Below, one piece after another: positions 51,564-60,686 of a stretch of DNA of 61,789 bases (within the stretch, counting starts at the first letter, position 1; the number at the start of each line of letters is the position of its first letter). Under the pieces are notes generated by a model. It was not told the origin of the DNA, searched no databases, and saw only the letters and a list, made by a program, of their open reading frames with translations. Made by a program: the position numbers and the translations under genes. Source of the DNA: Lachnospiraceae bacterium (GTDB taxonomy: Bacteria; Bacillota; Clostridia; Lachnospirales; Lachnospiraceae); assembly GCA_017940415.1 (NCBI GenBank), contig JAGAYR010000038.1:1-61789 (forward strand). Reading direction: 5' to 3'.

Positions 51564-52469
51564 TCATTTCAAGCCTTCAAGTTTACTTACGGTAACACCG
51601 CACGCCTTTTCCGATATATCACATCCGATGAAACGCCTGCCCAGCTTCTTGGACACAACCGCAGTCGTTCCTCCGCCCAGGAAGAAATCCGCAACCAAGT
51701 CACCCGGATCCGTGACAATGCGGATGATCCTGTCCAGAACGCCTTCGGGTTTAGGAGTATCGTATGCATCCGCGGTATCGGTTCTGGTATATGTATCAAG
51801 CATCTCGGGTTCATTCCAAAGATTGCCTACGGGTATTACATTTGAAAAACGATAAGGAAGACCGTTTATCAGCTGAACCTCACCGGCTTTTATCATATCC
51901 TCAAACTGTGCGGGACTTATAAGCCAGTGCTTATTCATACTCTTAAGGTCTATCTTCTCTTCTCCGAAGAAACGTACATCTCCCCTGCCCTCAAGAACAC
52001 CGTTTTCAAAAAGAGGAACTATGCGCTTACTTTCCCCACGAAGTTCGTGGAAAACAAAACTCTTATGATCCTTCACATAGTACAGAATGATATCAACCTG
52101 TGAATCGAAGTTTGCAAAGAATCCTCTTTCTTTGCTGTGCTGACGATAAATCCTGTTTCTGAAACAATTCGTTCCGAATATCTCATCCATCAGGATTCTC
52201 ATATATGAATCCATGCGCCAGTTGCAATGAATGAAAATACTTCCGTTTTCGGCAAGTACTCTTTTCATCTCGGTGATTCTGGGTCTGTACCACTCCATAG
52301 CTTCTTCGGGATTTCCCAGATCATCCGAATAATCATCAAACACTTTTCCTGTGTTATAGAGAATATCGCAATATATCAGATTTATTGAATTCTCGGGAAG
52401 ACTCTTAAGAAGCTCAAGGTTATCCTGATTATGGATCTGTATATCATCTTTGGAATAATAAAGACTCAT
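51564..52469 (-). CDS. Orphan DNA methyltransferase (N6-adenine/N4-cytosine type) with atypical motif IV
   Basis: The 301-residue protein has the beta-class order, with catalytic motif IV first and the SAM motif I near the C-terminus: ADFFLGGGTTAVVSKKLG, then RRFIGCDIS. Motif IV reads CDILYNTG instead of the usual DPPY, so both prolines are missing although Asp and Tyr remain. A subfamily with this motif may exist, but I cannot confirm it here. The target-recognition region is roughly residues 110-220. No restriction enzyme is next to it. It overlaps the nucleotidase gene by 26 bases. Confidence 0.83.
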   Translation of the reverse strand: MSLYYSKDDIQIHNQDNLELLKSLPENSINLIYCDILYNTGKVFDDYSDDLGNPEEAMEWYRPRITEMKRVLAENGSIFIHCNWRMDSYMRILMDEIFGTNCFRNRIYRQHSKERGFFANFDSQVDIILYYVKDHKSFVFHELRGESKRIVPLFENGVLEGRGDVRFFGEEKIDLKSMNKHWLISPAQFEDMIKAGEVQLINGLPYRFSNVIPVGNLWNEPEMLDTYTRTDTADAYDTPKPEGVLDRIIRIVTDPGDLVADFFLGGGTTAVVSKKLGRRFIGCDISEKACGVTVSKLEGLK

Positions 52470-53052
52470 TTCGTATCATCTCCCAATCATTGCATCTCTT
52501 ATAGTTATCTCCCGGAAGCTTTTCGTTTCGATTCCAGGGGCGGTCGTAGACCATTATCCTCAGGTCCGGAAGATGGTCAAAAAATTTAAATGCATGAGGT
52601 GAATCTTCAACCGCAAAGTCAAAATGCATCTTGTAATAATCATCAAGCTTAAGTGAAAACTCACTGTTTTTAATGAAGCTGTCACGTCCGTACTTATCGA
52701 GACAATAAAGTTTCACTCGTTCCAATCCGTGACGATCAAGCCACTGCCTTGACGGTTCATATGCGCTGTAGGGTCTTCCCGTGATGATAGAAACATCATG
52801 TCCCTCATCGATCCATCCGTTCACCGTATCCGAAGCACCCGGCGTTTCTTCATATGCCAAAAGAACTTCAGGTTTATGAGCCTCGGTCATCATGTACACA
52901 TACTGGTCTTCTGTCAGTGAAAATGATTTCTGAAGATTGAAAAAGTTTATATTTTCGTATGGGACATTTGTGCCGAAAAGCTTCGCGGCTAGTCCCGAAA
53001 AATGTCTTGCCGTCTCGCACAGGCAGTCATCAAAATCAACGTAAATATTCAT
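52444..53052 (-). CDS. HAD-type 5'(3')-nucleotidase-like protein
   Basis: The 202-residue protein has the nucleotidase motif I VDFDDCLCET (Asp6 and Asp8), motif II ITGRPYSA and motif III/IV KLDDYYKMHFDFAVEDSPH, with a small helical cap. This is the deoxyribonucleotidase (NT5C-like) pattern, which removes phosphate from nucleoside monophosphates. It overlaps the DNA methyltransferase gene by 26 bases and follows the SAM methyltransferase gene by 4 bases. Confidence 0.78.
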   Translation of the reverse strand: MNIYVDFDDCLCETARHFSGLAAKLFGTNVPYENINFFNLQKSFSLTEDQYVYMMTEAHKPEVLLAYEETPGASDTVNGWIDEGHDVSIITGRPYSAYEPSRQWLDRHGLERVKLYCLDKYGRDSFIKNSEFSLKLDDYYKMHFDFAVEDSPHAFKFFDHLPDLRIMVYDRPWNRNEKLPGDNYKRCNDWEMIRNESLLFQR

Positions 53053-53056
53053 ACCT

Positions 53057-53776
53057 TTAATTCTTTCTAAAGATCAAATGATTAAAGAAAGCGATTCTTT
53101 TATACTCATCCATACGGCTCGCCTTGAGTTCGAGTTCAAGCATGTTTTCGAACCAATCCTCCGTATACTTGATCTCGTTGTTTTTGGACAATCCGAAAAA
53201 TGCTCTTATCCCAAATACATCTTCCGGAGTCATTTCACCGGAAAACAGATCCGTAAGAAATTCATTGGGATAAACATCCCTGTTTCCGAACATGCTGTCC
53301 TCTTTCTCTCCGCGGAGAAGATCAAGTGCTGCCCCCGGATCATCACCGAATACAGCACTTGCCATGGCTCTTCCGAAAACATTGTGCTTAATGACCGACA
53401 ATCTTCCACCCGGCTTTAATACTCTGCAAAGTTCCTTAAGGATTGCCGCCTTGTCATCCACATACTCCAAAACGTTATGACAGATGACTACATCAAATGT
53501 GTTATCTTCGATCTCCGACAGATACTCTATTCCCTTTGTGATCAGATTGTAAGCCCCATCAAACCTTACGCTGTACATCTCTTCATTAGGTTCAACGCTC
53601 GTCACATCGTGGTTCTCCGCGTAATGCTTTGAAGTAATGCAAAAGCCCGCACCGAAATCCAAAATGTTTAATCTCTTATCCGAAGGCAAAACAAGCTGGT
53701 CAAAGATCTGTTCATAAAACATTTTGCCCCAGGGCTCTTCAACCATTTTTCTGTAGCTGGAAATAGAACCTGACAT
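53057..53776 (-). CDS. Class I SAM-dependent methyltransferase
   Basis: The 239-residue protein has motif I ILDFGAGFCITSKHYAE (about 38-54), SVEPNEEMY after strand 2, DVVICHNVLEYVDDKA and the VLKPGGRLSVIKHN of motif VI. The substrate is unknown; the C-terminal half with RAFFGLSKNNEIKYTEDW is not diagnostic. It is one of three small-molecule methyltransferases in the window. Confidence 0.88.
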   Translation of the reverse strand: MSGSISSYRKMVEEPWGKMFYEQIFDQLVLPSDKRLNILDFGAGFCITSKHYAENHDVTSVEPNEEMYSVRFDGAYNLITKGIEYLSEIEDNTFDVVICHNVLEYVDDKAAILKELCRVLKPGGRLSVIKHNVFGRAMASAVFGDDPGAALDLLRGEKEDSMFGNRDVYPNEFLTDLFSGEMTPEDVFGIRAFFGLSKNNEIKYTEDWFENMLELELKASRMDEYKRIAFFNHLIFRKN

Positions 53777-53815
53777 AATAACTCCTTAGTTTAGAAAATT
53801 TTTTCTCCGCAATAC

Positions 53816-54382
53816 TTAAGCTTTCGCTCTGAAATCGCCAATCTTACCCAGCATCTTTCCAAGGCTGTGATATTTTCCCGAATATACGACGGGATCAAAC
53901 AAGGTAAGGTCCACATCAAATGTATCTTCACAATTTACATTTTCATCCATCTGGATATTTCTGATTGGGCAGAAAAAAGTAGTGGATTCTCCGGTCTCAA
54001 CGGACCTTGCAACTTCGCATTCATATACCCAGGGGCTTTCATCCAGAGTAGGAACATCAAGAACCTCACCGCATCCCACTCCGTATTCAAGCTCGTCTTT
54101 ATTGCCGTCCTTCGCATGCTTGGTTCCGAAATAATCCATAAGAGGAAGCATGGAAGTATTGACCAGATTCGCACTAAACTTTCCGTCACGGATGACGTTT
54201 TGTTTTGTCCTCTTGGATCCGAACATACTGATGACCAGCATGTATTCGTTACCTCCTTCACAGGTTGCGCTCACCCAGGTGATAGGGGCAAAATTATACG
54301 ATCCGTCCTCGTTGTATGTTCCGATGATAAAAGACGGCTGCACGCACATGGAAAATTTAGTTTCTACCGATTTCCTTTTCAT
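53816..54382 (-). CDS. Flavin reductase-like protein (FMN-binding)
   Basis: The 188-residue protein has the flavin-reductase-like split barrel with NFAPITWVSATCEGGNEYML, SKRTKQNVIRDGKFSANLV and WVYECEVARSVETG. It probably binds FMN and passes electrons from NAD(P)H or another donor. The ATG at 54382 is chosen because GAGGG lies 5 bases before it; a TTG 4 codons earlier overlaps the previous stop. The upstream neighbour is a P-loop kinase gene. Confidence 0.85.
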   Translation of the reverse strand: MKRKSVETKFSMCVQPSFIIGTYNEDGSYNFAPITWVSATCEGGNEYMLVISMFGSKRTKQNVIRDGKFSANLVNTSMLPLMDYFGTKHAKDGNKDELEYGVGCGEVLDVPTLDESPWVYECEVARSVETGESTTFFCPIRNIQMDENVNCEDTFDVDLTLFDPVVYSGKYHSLGKMLGKIGDFRAKA

Positions 54383-54390
54383 AAGGGCCC

Positions 54391-54909
54391 TCAAAGCAAA
54401 GATTCTATAGTCTTAATGTAATCGGAATCTATCAATGTGATCTTCTCTCCGCTTTCCGTAAAACCTTTGATAAATTCTCTGTTATCCGACTTAACACTTT
54501 CTATCGAATAGTCAGGATCCTGAATCCTTTTTTCAATCTCGGATTCACGACCTACAATATCTTCAAAATGTTTCTCTATGTATTTATCCGTCATAGCAAG
54601 ACATATGAATCTGATATCCGATAAATACTCTTCCTCAAAATCCTTACGCCAATCGAAGGGGATGTAACATCCTTCAACGATCAGATTCTGTTTATTTTCA
54701 ATCGCAGTCTTTACCATCTCGCGGACAATGGGCCAGAGATAATCTGTAAGCTTATCATCATCCATGGGAGTAAGATCCGTATTGCCGCTTCGGATAAGTC
54801 CCATCTTCAGATGATCTATGGACAGGTAGGGATATTTATATTTCTCCAGCATCTTCTGTGACAGAACTGTTTTACCCGTATGTGATGCTCCCGTTATCAG
54901 GATTACCAT
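54391..54909 (-). CDS. P-loop kinase-like protein
   Basis: The 172-residue protein has Walker A GASHTGKT (residues 7-14), a substrate-like segment LSIDHLKMGL, NLIVEGCYIPFDW and a lid-like helix region (about 105-140). It looks like a small-molecule or nucleotide kinase of the adenylate-kinase fold. The acceptor is unknown. It is followed by the flavin reductase gene and preceded by a second kinase gene 29 bases away. Confidence 0.75.
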   Translation of the reverse strand: MVILITGASHTGKTVLSQKMLEKYKYPYLSIDHLKMGLIRSGNTDLTPMDDDKLTDYLWPIVREMVKTAIENKQNLIVEGCYIPFDWRKDFEEEYLSDIRFICLAMTDKYIEKHFEDIVGRESEIEKRIQDPDYSIESVKSDNREFIKGFTESGEKITLIDSDYIKTIESLL

Positions 54910-54938
54910 CTTTAGTTCCTTTCAAAATACAACCGCTT

Positions 54939-55436
54939 TTATCCGTTACAAACTCTTGAATAGATCTCGTTTACGATCTGATCCTTGCTCATATCTTCCG
55001 TGATGGTCGTTTCTTTGATCAGATCAAGATAGTCCTTTTCTTTCCACCACTCACGCATCTCATCCGCACCAAACTCATTACTCTTGGCTCTGGTCTGATG
55101 ACGCCTTACGGTTTCTTCAAATGGAATATCAAAATAATACGCATATATATCGGAACCGTACAATTTGGTTGCAGCCTCAAACAGTTCACGATACCAGTCT
55201 GCGATAAAGATGCCTTCCATTATAACCACCTCGCAGTGCTCGCTTCCATACTCCAGCATCTGCCTGATCAAAGGAAGCGCGGGAGGATCTATCCCGTCCC
55301 TCGCTTTTAACACATCCCTTCTGATCATATCCTGAGAAAGTACCATGGTATTTCGCCCGAACAATTCCTGCAAAGCTTTGGCCACGGTTGTTTTACCGCT
55401 TCCCGAATTACCGCGAAGCATTATCAATTTATGCAT
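54939..55436 (-). CDS. P-loop kinase (zeta-toxin/AAA-type kinase-like)
   Basis: From the ATG at 55436 (GAGG site, 7 bases before) the 165-residue protein has Walker A GNSGSGKTT (about 9-17), LSQDMIRRDVL, EVVIMEGIFIADWYRE and a lid with RRHQTRAKSNEFG. Uncharacterised kinases of this shape are common in Firmicutes. There is no antitoxin gene beside it, so a toxin role is unlikely. The gene diverges from the plus-strand gene at 55525; an extended -10 (TGTTAAAAT) lies in the 88-base gap. Confidence 0.78.
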   Translation of the reverse strand: MHKLIMLRGNSGSGKTTVAKALQELFGRNTMVLSQDMIRRDVLKARDGIDPPALPLIRQMLEYGSEHCEVVIMEGIFIADWYRELFEAATKLYGSDIYAYYFDIPFEETVRRHQTRAKSNEFGADEMREWWKEKDYLDLIKETTITEDMSKDQIVNEIYSRVCNG

Positions 55437-55512
55437 TTTCACACCTCACAAATTCATTTTCCATTTTAACATAATCAATCTTCAAAAAAGACTCTCAGGG
55501 CAAATTTCATAG

Positions 55513-55518
55513 TATAAT
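55513..55518 (+). promoter_or_regulatory. TATAAT box immediately before a start codon (possible leaderless mRNA)
   Basis: TATAAT lies only 6 bases before the ATG at 55525 and there is no Shine-Dalgarno sequence between them. The upstream -35 region is poor. Transcription would start at or near the A of the ATG. Confidence 0.5.
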
Positions 55519-55524
55519 ACATGT

Positions 55525-56685
55525 ATGAAACCCGTGGTAAAAGCAAAACAACAGCATAACAGGAACAGAAAATTCCCGGTAACGGTTGTGTTTATGTCCG
55601 GATTAATCATCGCTGGAATCCTGCTGTCTTCGATCAGGGCATGGGCTGATTTTTATACGGATCATATATATACGCTCCTTCGAGATCCTGTTTCCCGTCT
55701 CACTGAAATGATACCTTTTCCTCTGGGTGAGGTTATGATGTATCTCGGAGCAATTCTTATCGTTCTTGCACTGCTCCTTCTTATTCTTCTGATCTTCCTT
55801 AGAAAAAAGAAAACTTATAAAGCCTTTGTGTTAGGTTATTTAAAAAGCCTGGTTCTTATCTCTTTAACCATGCTGCTGATATATACATATCAATGGCTTA
55901 CTCCCTATCGGGGTTCCGTATTGGGAAATGCTCTGCAGTCGGATCGTGAATATACAATCGATGAACTCCGCATCCTGTATATATACTTGGTGGATCATAT
56001 AAACGAAGAATGCGTGAACGTTCCCAGAGATGAGGACGGAAATGTCAGCTATGACACAAAAGAAACTTCGGAACAAAAAGTCGGAATCGCAATGAACGGG
56101 ATTTCGGAAGAATTTCCCAGACTATCAGGGTATTATCCCACAATAAAAGCAGCCTTGTGCTCCGATGTACTGGATTGGATGTATATCGGCGGATACACTT
56201 ATCCCTACACTCTTGAGACTACATACAACAAATACATTAACGTATTATACTTCCCGTCCCTGTATTCCCACGAATGCTCCCACCATATGGGATATTATAA
56301 AGAACACGAAGCAAATTTCCTCAGCTACCTTGCTCTTGCAAACAGTGATGATCCTGTGCTCCGTTATTCCGGATACTATTATGTATTCAGATTTATTGAT
56401 GATGCATATTATAAGTCATGCCTTGCTTCAGACGGGGCAGACGCCTACTATGAATTTGCTAAAGAGCATCCTATCGATCCGCAGGTCTATACGGATGTGA
56501 TCCACGCCCAAGACATGGCATATGAACTCTACCTTCAGGACGAACATATACTTGAAGATTATGCTGACGAAGCAGAAGAGATATCGGATGTGGGCTGGAA
56601 TACCCAGGCACAGATTCTGCAGGAATACAACTATGACGGCGTGGTACTTCTGATGCTTCAGTATTACGACGGAAAGCTATACTAA
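55525..56685 (+). CDS. DUF3810-type membrane protein with HExxH motif
   Basis: This is the only clear gene on the plus strand. Three membrane helices (about 20-36, 68-92 and 105-122) precede a large extracellular domain. The metalloprotease-like motif SHECSHHMGYYKEHEANF (about residues 250-267) contains HECSH plus a downstream Glu in EHEAN, as in the DUF3810 family. No enzyme activity is established for that family. It is separated from the minus-strand MFS gene by 16 bases, with which it shares a hairpin terminator, and its promoter gives an apparent leaderless start. Confidence 0.8.
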   Translation: MKPVVKAKQQHNRNRKFPVTVVFMSGLIIAGILLSSIRAWADFYTDHIYTLLRDPVSRLTEMIPFPLGEVMMYLGAILIVLALLLLILLIFLRKKKTYKAFVLGYLKSLVLISLTMLLIYTYQWLTPYRGSVLGNALQSDREYTIDELRILYIYLVDHINEECVNVPRDEDGNVSYDTKETSEQKVGIAMNGISEEFPRLSGYYPTIKAALCSDVLDWMYIGGYTYPYTLETTYNKYINVLYFPSLYSHECSHHMGYYKEHEANFLSYLALANSDDPVLRYSGYYYVFRFIDDAYYKSCLASDGADAYYEFAKEHPIDPQVYTDVIHAQDMAYELYLQDEHILEDYADEAEEISDVGWNTQAQILQEYNYDGVVLLMLQYYDGKLY

Positions 56686-56689
56686 CACA

Positions 56690-56718
56690 AAAGCAGTCGG
56701 ATCAAATCCGGCTGCTTT
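56690..56718. terminator. Convergent terminator between the DUF3810 and MFS genes
   Basis: AAAGCAGTCGGAT pairs with ATCCGGCTGCTTT across CAA. The T-rich flank is TTTCTTTGTT on the plus strand; on the minus strand the stop codon of the MFS gene falls in the loop and the flank is TTTTGTG. Confidence 0.75.
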
Positions 56719-57895
56719 CTTTGTTCACAGATGCTATAGTGAGTATTATCAGCATCACAATAAGCACTACAGGGAAAATAAGTCCGACTCCCATTCCCGC
56801 ACGAATATCATCTCCCGCATACTGAGTGACTCTTCCTACGACTGCGGGACCTATACTTCCGCCCAGGTCACCTGCCATTGCAAGAAGTGCAAACATTGCG
56901 GTGCCTCCGGCGGGAAATTTCTTGGAAGAAATGCTTATTGTCCCCGGCCACATTATGCCGACGGAAAATCCGCATAATACGCACCCTATCAATCCGATAA
57001 CAGGATTTGATGATAAGGATGCCATCAGGTAGCAGACCACGCAAAGCGCTCCCGAGCCCAGCATAAATTTCGAAAGATCAAGTTTCTCTCCATATTTTCC
57101 GTATATAACACGGCTGATTCCCATGGTAACAGCAAACATACATGGTCCCATAAGATCACCGAGTGCCTTGGATAATCCCAGTGCAGCCTCGGCATATGCG
57201 GATGCCCACTGCGCCATGGAAAGTTCCGATGCGCCTGCACATACCATCAGTATTATTGAGACCCAGAAAACAGGATTCTTTCCAAGCTTTCTTATACCCA
57301 TTCCCTGTCCCTCTTCCACAATGGGTACTATGGGACATGTTGCAAAGTTATAGATATTCACCGCAGGGACCAAAGCCCAGATAACTGCCAGCCATCTCCA
57401 GCTGTCCATACCAAACAAAGCAAAAAACAAAGTCGAGATCAAAATAGTCCCCACACATCCCCAGCAATAAAACGAATGCAAGAGACTCATGGTAGCTTCT
57501 TTATTTTCAAAAGGACACGCCTCAATGATCGGACTTACCAAAACTTCTATAAGTCCGCATCCCACTGCATATACCGTTACGCTTATCAGTATTCCGGCAA
57601 AGGCATTGGGAAGAAGATCCGGCAGAAATGCAAGTCCGATAAGTCCTGCCGCAGAGCACACTTCAGATACAACTATTGAAACCCTGTATCCTATCCTGTC
57701 CACAAACTTTGCGCAGAAAAGATCGATCAAGAGCTGTGTAAAGAAATAGACCGTGGATATCAGAGCAATGTTTCCGAGAGAAATCCCGTAGTCCTTGTGA
57801 AACTTAAGAAATAACAACGGAGCAAAATTCGCTGCGATTGCCTGAGTTATAAAGCCCAGATAACATGCTGTTTTTGTTTTGCGGTAATTTGGCAT
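56702..57895 (-). CDS. Major facilitator superfamily transporter
   Basis: The 397-residue carrier has twelve membrane helices, the loop 2-3 motif KFVDRIGYRVSIVVSE (about 62-77) and the repeat YGEKLDLSKFMLG after helix 8. The sequence GLIEVLVSPIIEACPFENKE recalls FucP-like sugar or related carriers. The substrate is unknown. It is 22 bases after the methyltransferase gene, so both are probably in one transcript. Confidence 0.88.
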   Translation of the reverse strand: MPNYRKTKTACYLGFITQAIAANFAPLLFLKFHKDYGISLGNIALISTVYFFTQLLIDLFCAKFVDRIGYRVSIVVSEVCSAAGLIGLAFLPDLLPNAFAGILISVTVYAVGCGLIEVLVSPIIEACPFENKEATMSLLHSFYCWGCVGTILISTLFFALFGMDSWRWLAVIWALVPAVNIYNFATCPIVPIVEEGQGMGIRKLGKNPVFWVSIILMVCAGASELSMAQWASAYAEAALGLSKALGDLMGPCMFAVTMGISRVIYGKYGEKLDLSKFMLGSGALCVVCYLMASLSSNPVIGLIGCVLCGFSVGIMWPGTISISSKKFPAGGTAMFALLAMAGDLGGSIGPAVVGRVTQYAGDDIRAGMGVGLIFPVVLIVMLIILTIASVNKESSRI

Positions 57896-57917
57896 AAAGC
57901 CCCTCTGTATGCTTGTT

Positions 57918-58706
57918 TTATTTTTTTACATCCAATACTGCTATTGAGACATAATGTTTGACCAGAAACTTTTCGGATGCATTTTCCTCAAGCATCTTCA
58001 TATGTTCATCGTCCCACTTAGCGATCGTTTCAGGTGACATCGATGCGCCTACACCTCTGCAGGCACGCATTCTTCCGTGCCACCCTTCCCTTGTAAAGGG
58101 AATATCGACTCTAAACTCTTCTCTTGATCTCAGATCAAAGTACTCAAGATATCTGTCCGGAACCAATACCGGATGAACCGTATCCCCGCAGCCCGTCCAT
58201 GTGGGATTATATTTAAGGATTATCTCCTCGCTCTTTCCGGCGATTTCATCTTCAAAGGGAAGCCATCCCATATACAGGATCAGAAACTTACCGCCGCTCT
58301 TAAGCATCTTTGCAAAATTAGGCGCTGTTATATCATGATCAAAATACCAAATGCACTGACAAGCAGTTATCACATCAAATGTATTATCCGGAAAAGAAAC
58401 CTCTTCTGATCTCGATGTAAAAAACTCGATATCCATTCCGGCTTCCTCAGCAAGCCTCTTAGCCTGCTCAATCTGATTCTCGGCTATATCCGCTCCCGTC
58501 CAGTTTGCTCCGTATTTATACATGTTTCTGGGAAGCACACCCGTACCCGTTCCAAGATCAAGAACATTCTGGCCGTCCTTGCACAGTCCCAGATTCAGGA
58601 TGTAATCATAAAACTCCTGAGGATATATGTCTCTGAACTTGGCGTAATCCTCGGAAGTCTTACCCCAGTCAAATGCCTTATCCGCATCAATTCCTTTAAC
58701 TACCAT
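57918..58706 (-). CDS. Class I SAM-dependent methyltransferase
   Basis: The 262-residue protein has motif I VLDLGTGTGVLPRNMYKYG (about 48-66), GADIAENQIEQAKRLAEE, FDVITACQCIWYFDHD and LKSGGKFLILYMGWLPFE. The C-terminus includes REGWHGRMRACRGVGASMS, a pattern seen in the ubiE-like group that methylates small molecules. A GGGAGG site lies 8 bases before the ATG. The acceptor is unknown. Confidence 0.88.
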   Translation of the reverse strand: MVVKGIDADKAFDWGKTSEDYAKFRDIYPQEFYDYILNLGLCKDGQNVLDLGTGTGVLPRNMYKYGANWTGADIAENQIEQAKRLAEEAGMDIEFFTSRSEEVSFPDNTFDVITACQCIWYFDHDITAPNFAKMLKSGGKFLILYMGWLPFEDEIAGKSEEIILKYNPTWTGCGDTVHPVLVPDRYLEYFDLRSREEFRVDIPFTREGWHGRMRACRGVGASMSPETIAKWDDEHMKMLEENASEKFLVKHYVSIAVLDVKK

Positions 58707-58829
58707 ATCTTTTCCTCCCTGATCAAAGTGTATTTACACTGTTTTATCACCGGGAAACTTATCAATAAATATATTCATAATATAATCACAAAACATCTTC
58801 ATAATCATACCACATGGGTAATTACGTGC

Positions 58830-58861
58830 AAAACAAAAAGAGGACTGCAATGCAGTCCTCT
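58830..58861 (-). terminator. Strong terminator after the coiled-coil gene
   Basis: On the minus strand AGAGGACTGC pairs perfectly with GCAGTCCTCT across ATT and is followed by TTTTTGTTTTG. It lies 19 bases past the stop at 58880. Confidence 0.95.
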
Positions 58862-58879
58862 CTATATGCGCATACAGAA

Positions 58880-59698
58880 TTATTTCAGTTCATCTACGGC
58901 AGCACCCTTTATCTCTTCTTCAATCAGTCCAAGCTTATTCAGCATCTGTTTAACCTGATCCTGAGCTTCGGTCACGGTAATCTTGGACGCACTTGCTGAA
59001 GATGCCTCCTCCAGAATCTCCTCAGTAAGATCTTCGTGATCCTCCTTCTTCTCCTTGGAGTTTTCGATTCTCTCTTCCAGCTCTTCCTTCTTTTCCTTGG
59101 CTTCCTTAGCCTGTTCCAGCTTCTCCTCAAGATCTTCTTCGATATGGCCGATGGCTTCCGTAGTCATTTCGCCTATTGCAGCATCCACAGCTGCATCCAT
59201 GACTTTATCACCCTCATCAAAAGCATTTCCGACCGGATTGGTTTTCAGCCTTTCTATTTTCGTACTGGTCAAAGTCTGATTGATGGCGTGCATTTCCTGC
59301 AAAGCAGCCTCAGCCTGTCTCTTATATTCAATAATAGCCTGACTATACGCTTCCCTGTCTGCATCAGATGCTTCATTCGGAAGTACTCTTTCTTCCATAT
59401 CCTTGATCTGAGACTTCAGATTACTAACTTCCATTTGAAGTTCTTTAAAGCGTTCTCTCTGCTCATCCATCATCTTGTCAGCTTCGCGTTCTCCCGCAAA
59501 AGCATTAGAGACAAGCTTCATAGCCTTTTTTCTGGCAGCCTGAGTCTTCTCTTCAAGAGGACTCATTTCGCCGCTTTTACTCATCTTACTGCCGGAAATA
59601 TTAATGAGAGTCTTTCTATTTCCCAATAATCCGTTGTTTACATTAGTTCCCGCTAACGGATTAACAATATTTACTTTATCTGCGTTGTTTACTTTCAT
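58880..59698 (-). CDS. Coiled-coil protein of unknown function
   Basis: From the ATG at 59698 (GGAGGT site) the 272-residue protein has an Asn-rich N-terminus (VNPLAGTNVNNGLLGNRK), a first coiled coil (about 50-150; KELQMEVSNLKSQIKDMEER) and a strongly charged second one (about 190-245, rich in Glu/Lys) and no membrane segment or signal. I do not recognise it. The N-terminus could be flexible, as in some flagellar or surface-layer helper proteins, but nothing around it supports that. It has its own strong terminator, so it is probably monocistronic. Confidence 0.8.
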   Translation of the reverse strand: MKVNNADKVNIVNPLAGTNVNNGLLGNRKTLINISGSKMSKSGEMSPLEEKTQAARKKAMKLVSNAFAGEREADKMMDEQRERFKELQMEVSNLKSQIKDMEERVLPNEASDADREAYSQAIIEYKRQAEAALQEMHAINQTLTSTKIERLKTNPVGNAFDEGDKVMDAAVDAAIGEMTTEAIGHIEEDLEEKLEQAKEAKEKKEELEERIENSKEKKEDHEDLTEEILEEASSASASKITVTEAQDQVKQMLNKLGLIEEEIKGAAVDELK

Positions 59699-59780
59699 AT
59701 AAGCACCTCCATGTGCAAAAAGATACATTTCAAGTATTATATCGGAGTGCTTTAGGAATTTCTTTAGTGTATGTAAAGAA

Positions 59781-59813
59781 TAAAAAAAGAAACTGCTCCA
59801 CAGAAACAGTTCC
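59781..59813 (-). terminator. Terminator after the nitrilase-family gene
   Basis: On the minus strand GGAACTG pairs with CAGTTTC (one G-U pair) across 11 bases and is followed by seven T. It lies about 106 bases past the stop at 59919, with nothing else recognised between. Confidence 0.75.
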
Positions 59814-59918
59814 TTAACTTTCACTTCAACTCGGCAAACTTTTGTTTGTCATTCGGCATTGTATTCCGGGATAACGCTCTATCGTTCATCCCGACAAATT
59901 TAAATTTGAGCATAACAT

Positions 59919-60656
59919 TCACATCATTACATAGAGTATACTTTCTTCCCCTGCCGGCGTTTGGTATTTGATCCTGCCATCCAGAAAATAAGTCGCTCCT
60001 CCTCTGGCTATCTCAAACCCTTCTCTGTCCATGCATACCGAATTCACATAGAACACACTATGGCCGAAGCGTGTTGCCTGCTCAGCATACTCATGTTTTA
60101 TGGTCTTATTCCATTCTTCGTAATTGAAATCTGTGTAAACCGGCCAGAGGACCACATCCGCGTTAAGTCTCTTCATCTGTTCAACATTCTCGTCATCCCA
60201 GAGATCCCCGCATAAACCGACAGCGAATTTCTTATCTTCAAACATGAATGTGTGAAACCCTGTTCCCTCCTTGTAATGCGAATCTGCCACCGGTTCTTTC
60301 CAGCCAATCGAAACCCTGCGGAAATTATCAAGAATCTCCCCATCCTTGCCCACAGTCAGCTGGCTGCTGAATAAACTGTCATCTGTTTTCTCGATATAGC
60401 CAAAGGATACAGCCACAGAGTATTCTTTGGCTGTTTTCCTTATTTCATCGATAACCGGATCATTCATTTTAACAGCGATGTTCTTATCACTGTCATAGTT
60501 CCATGACAGCGAATCAAAACCCTGTAAAAAAGTTTCCCCAAACAGGATAAGATCTACTTGCTTGTTCCCGTGATCTCGAATCACTGTTTTTATCTTTTCT
60601 TTGTTATATGCTATATCGCCGTTTTTAAACCCAACGGCAGCCAATGCAATCATCAT
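59919..60656 (-). CDS. Carbon-nitrogen hydrolase (nitrilase superfamily)
   Basis: The 245-residue enzyme has the Glu-Lys-Cys triad of the family: Glu41 in LFGETFLQG, a lysine at about 120 in RRVSIGWKEP and Cys149 in VGLCGDLWDDE. It would hydrolyse an amide or nitrile in the cytoplasm. The substrate is unknown. It begins after an arm of decayed sequence and ends before its own terminator. Confidence 0.88.
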   Translation of the reverse strand: MMIALAAVGFKNGDIAYNKEKIKTVIRDHGNKQVDLILFGETFLQGFDSLSWNYDSDKNIAVKMNDPVIDEIRKTAKEYSVAVSFGYIEKTDDSLFSSQLTVGKDGEILDNFRRVSIGWKEPVADSHYKEGTGFHTFMFEDKKFAVGLCGDLWDDENVEQMKRLNADVVLWPVYTDFNYEEWNKTIKHEYAEQATRFGHSVFYVNSVCMDREGFEIARGGATYFLDGRIKYQTPAGEESILYVMM

Positions 60657-60686
60657 ACTGATATTCCCTTTAATACTGTCCGGAAT

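Noticed and set aside
54939-55436. Zeta-type toxin
   Set aside because: It has a kinase-like P-loop, but there is no small antitoxin gene beside it and it stands in a run of ordinary metabolic genes.
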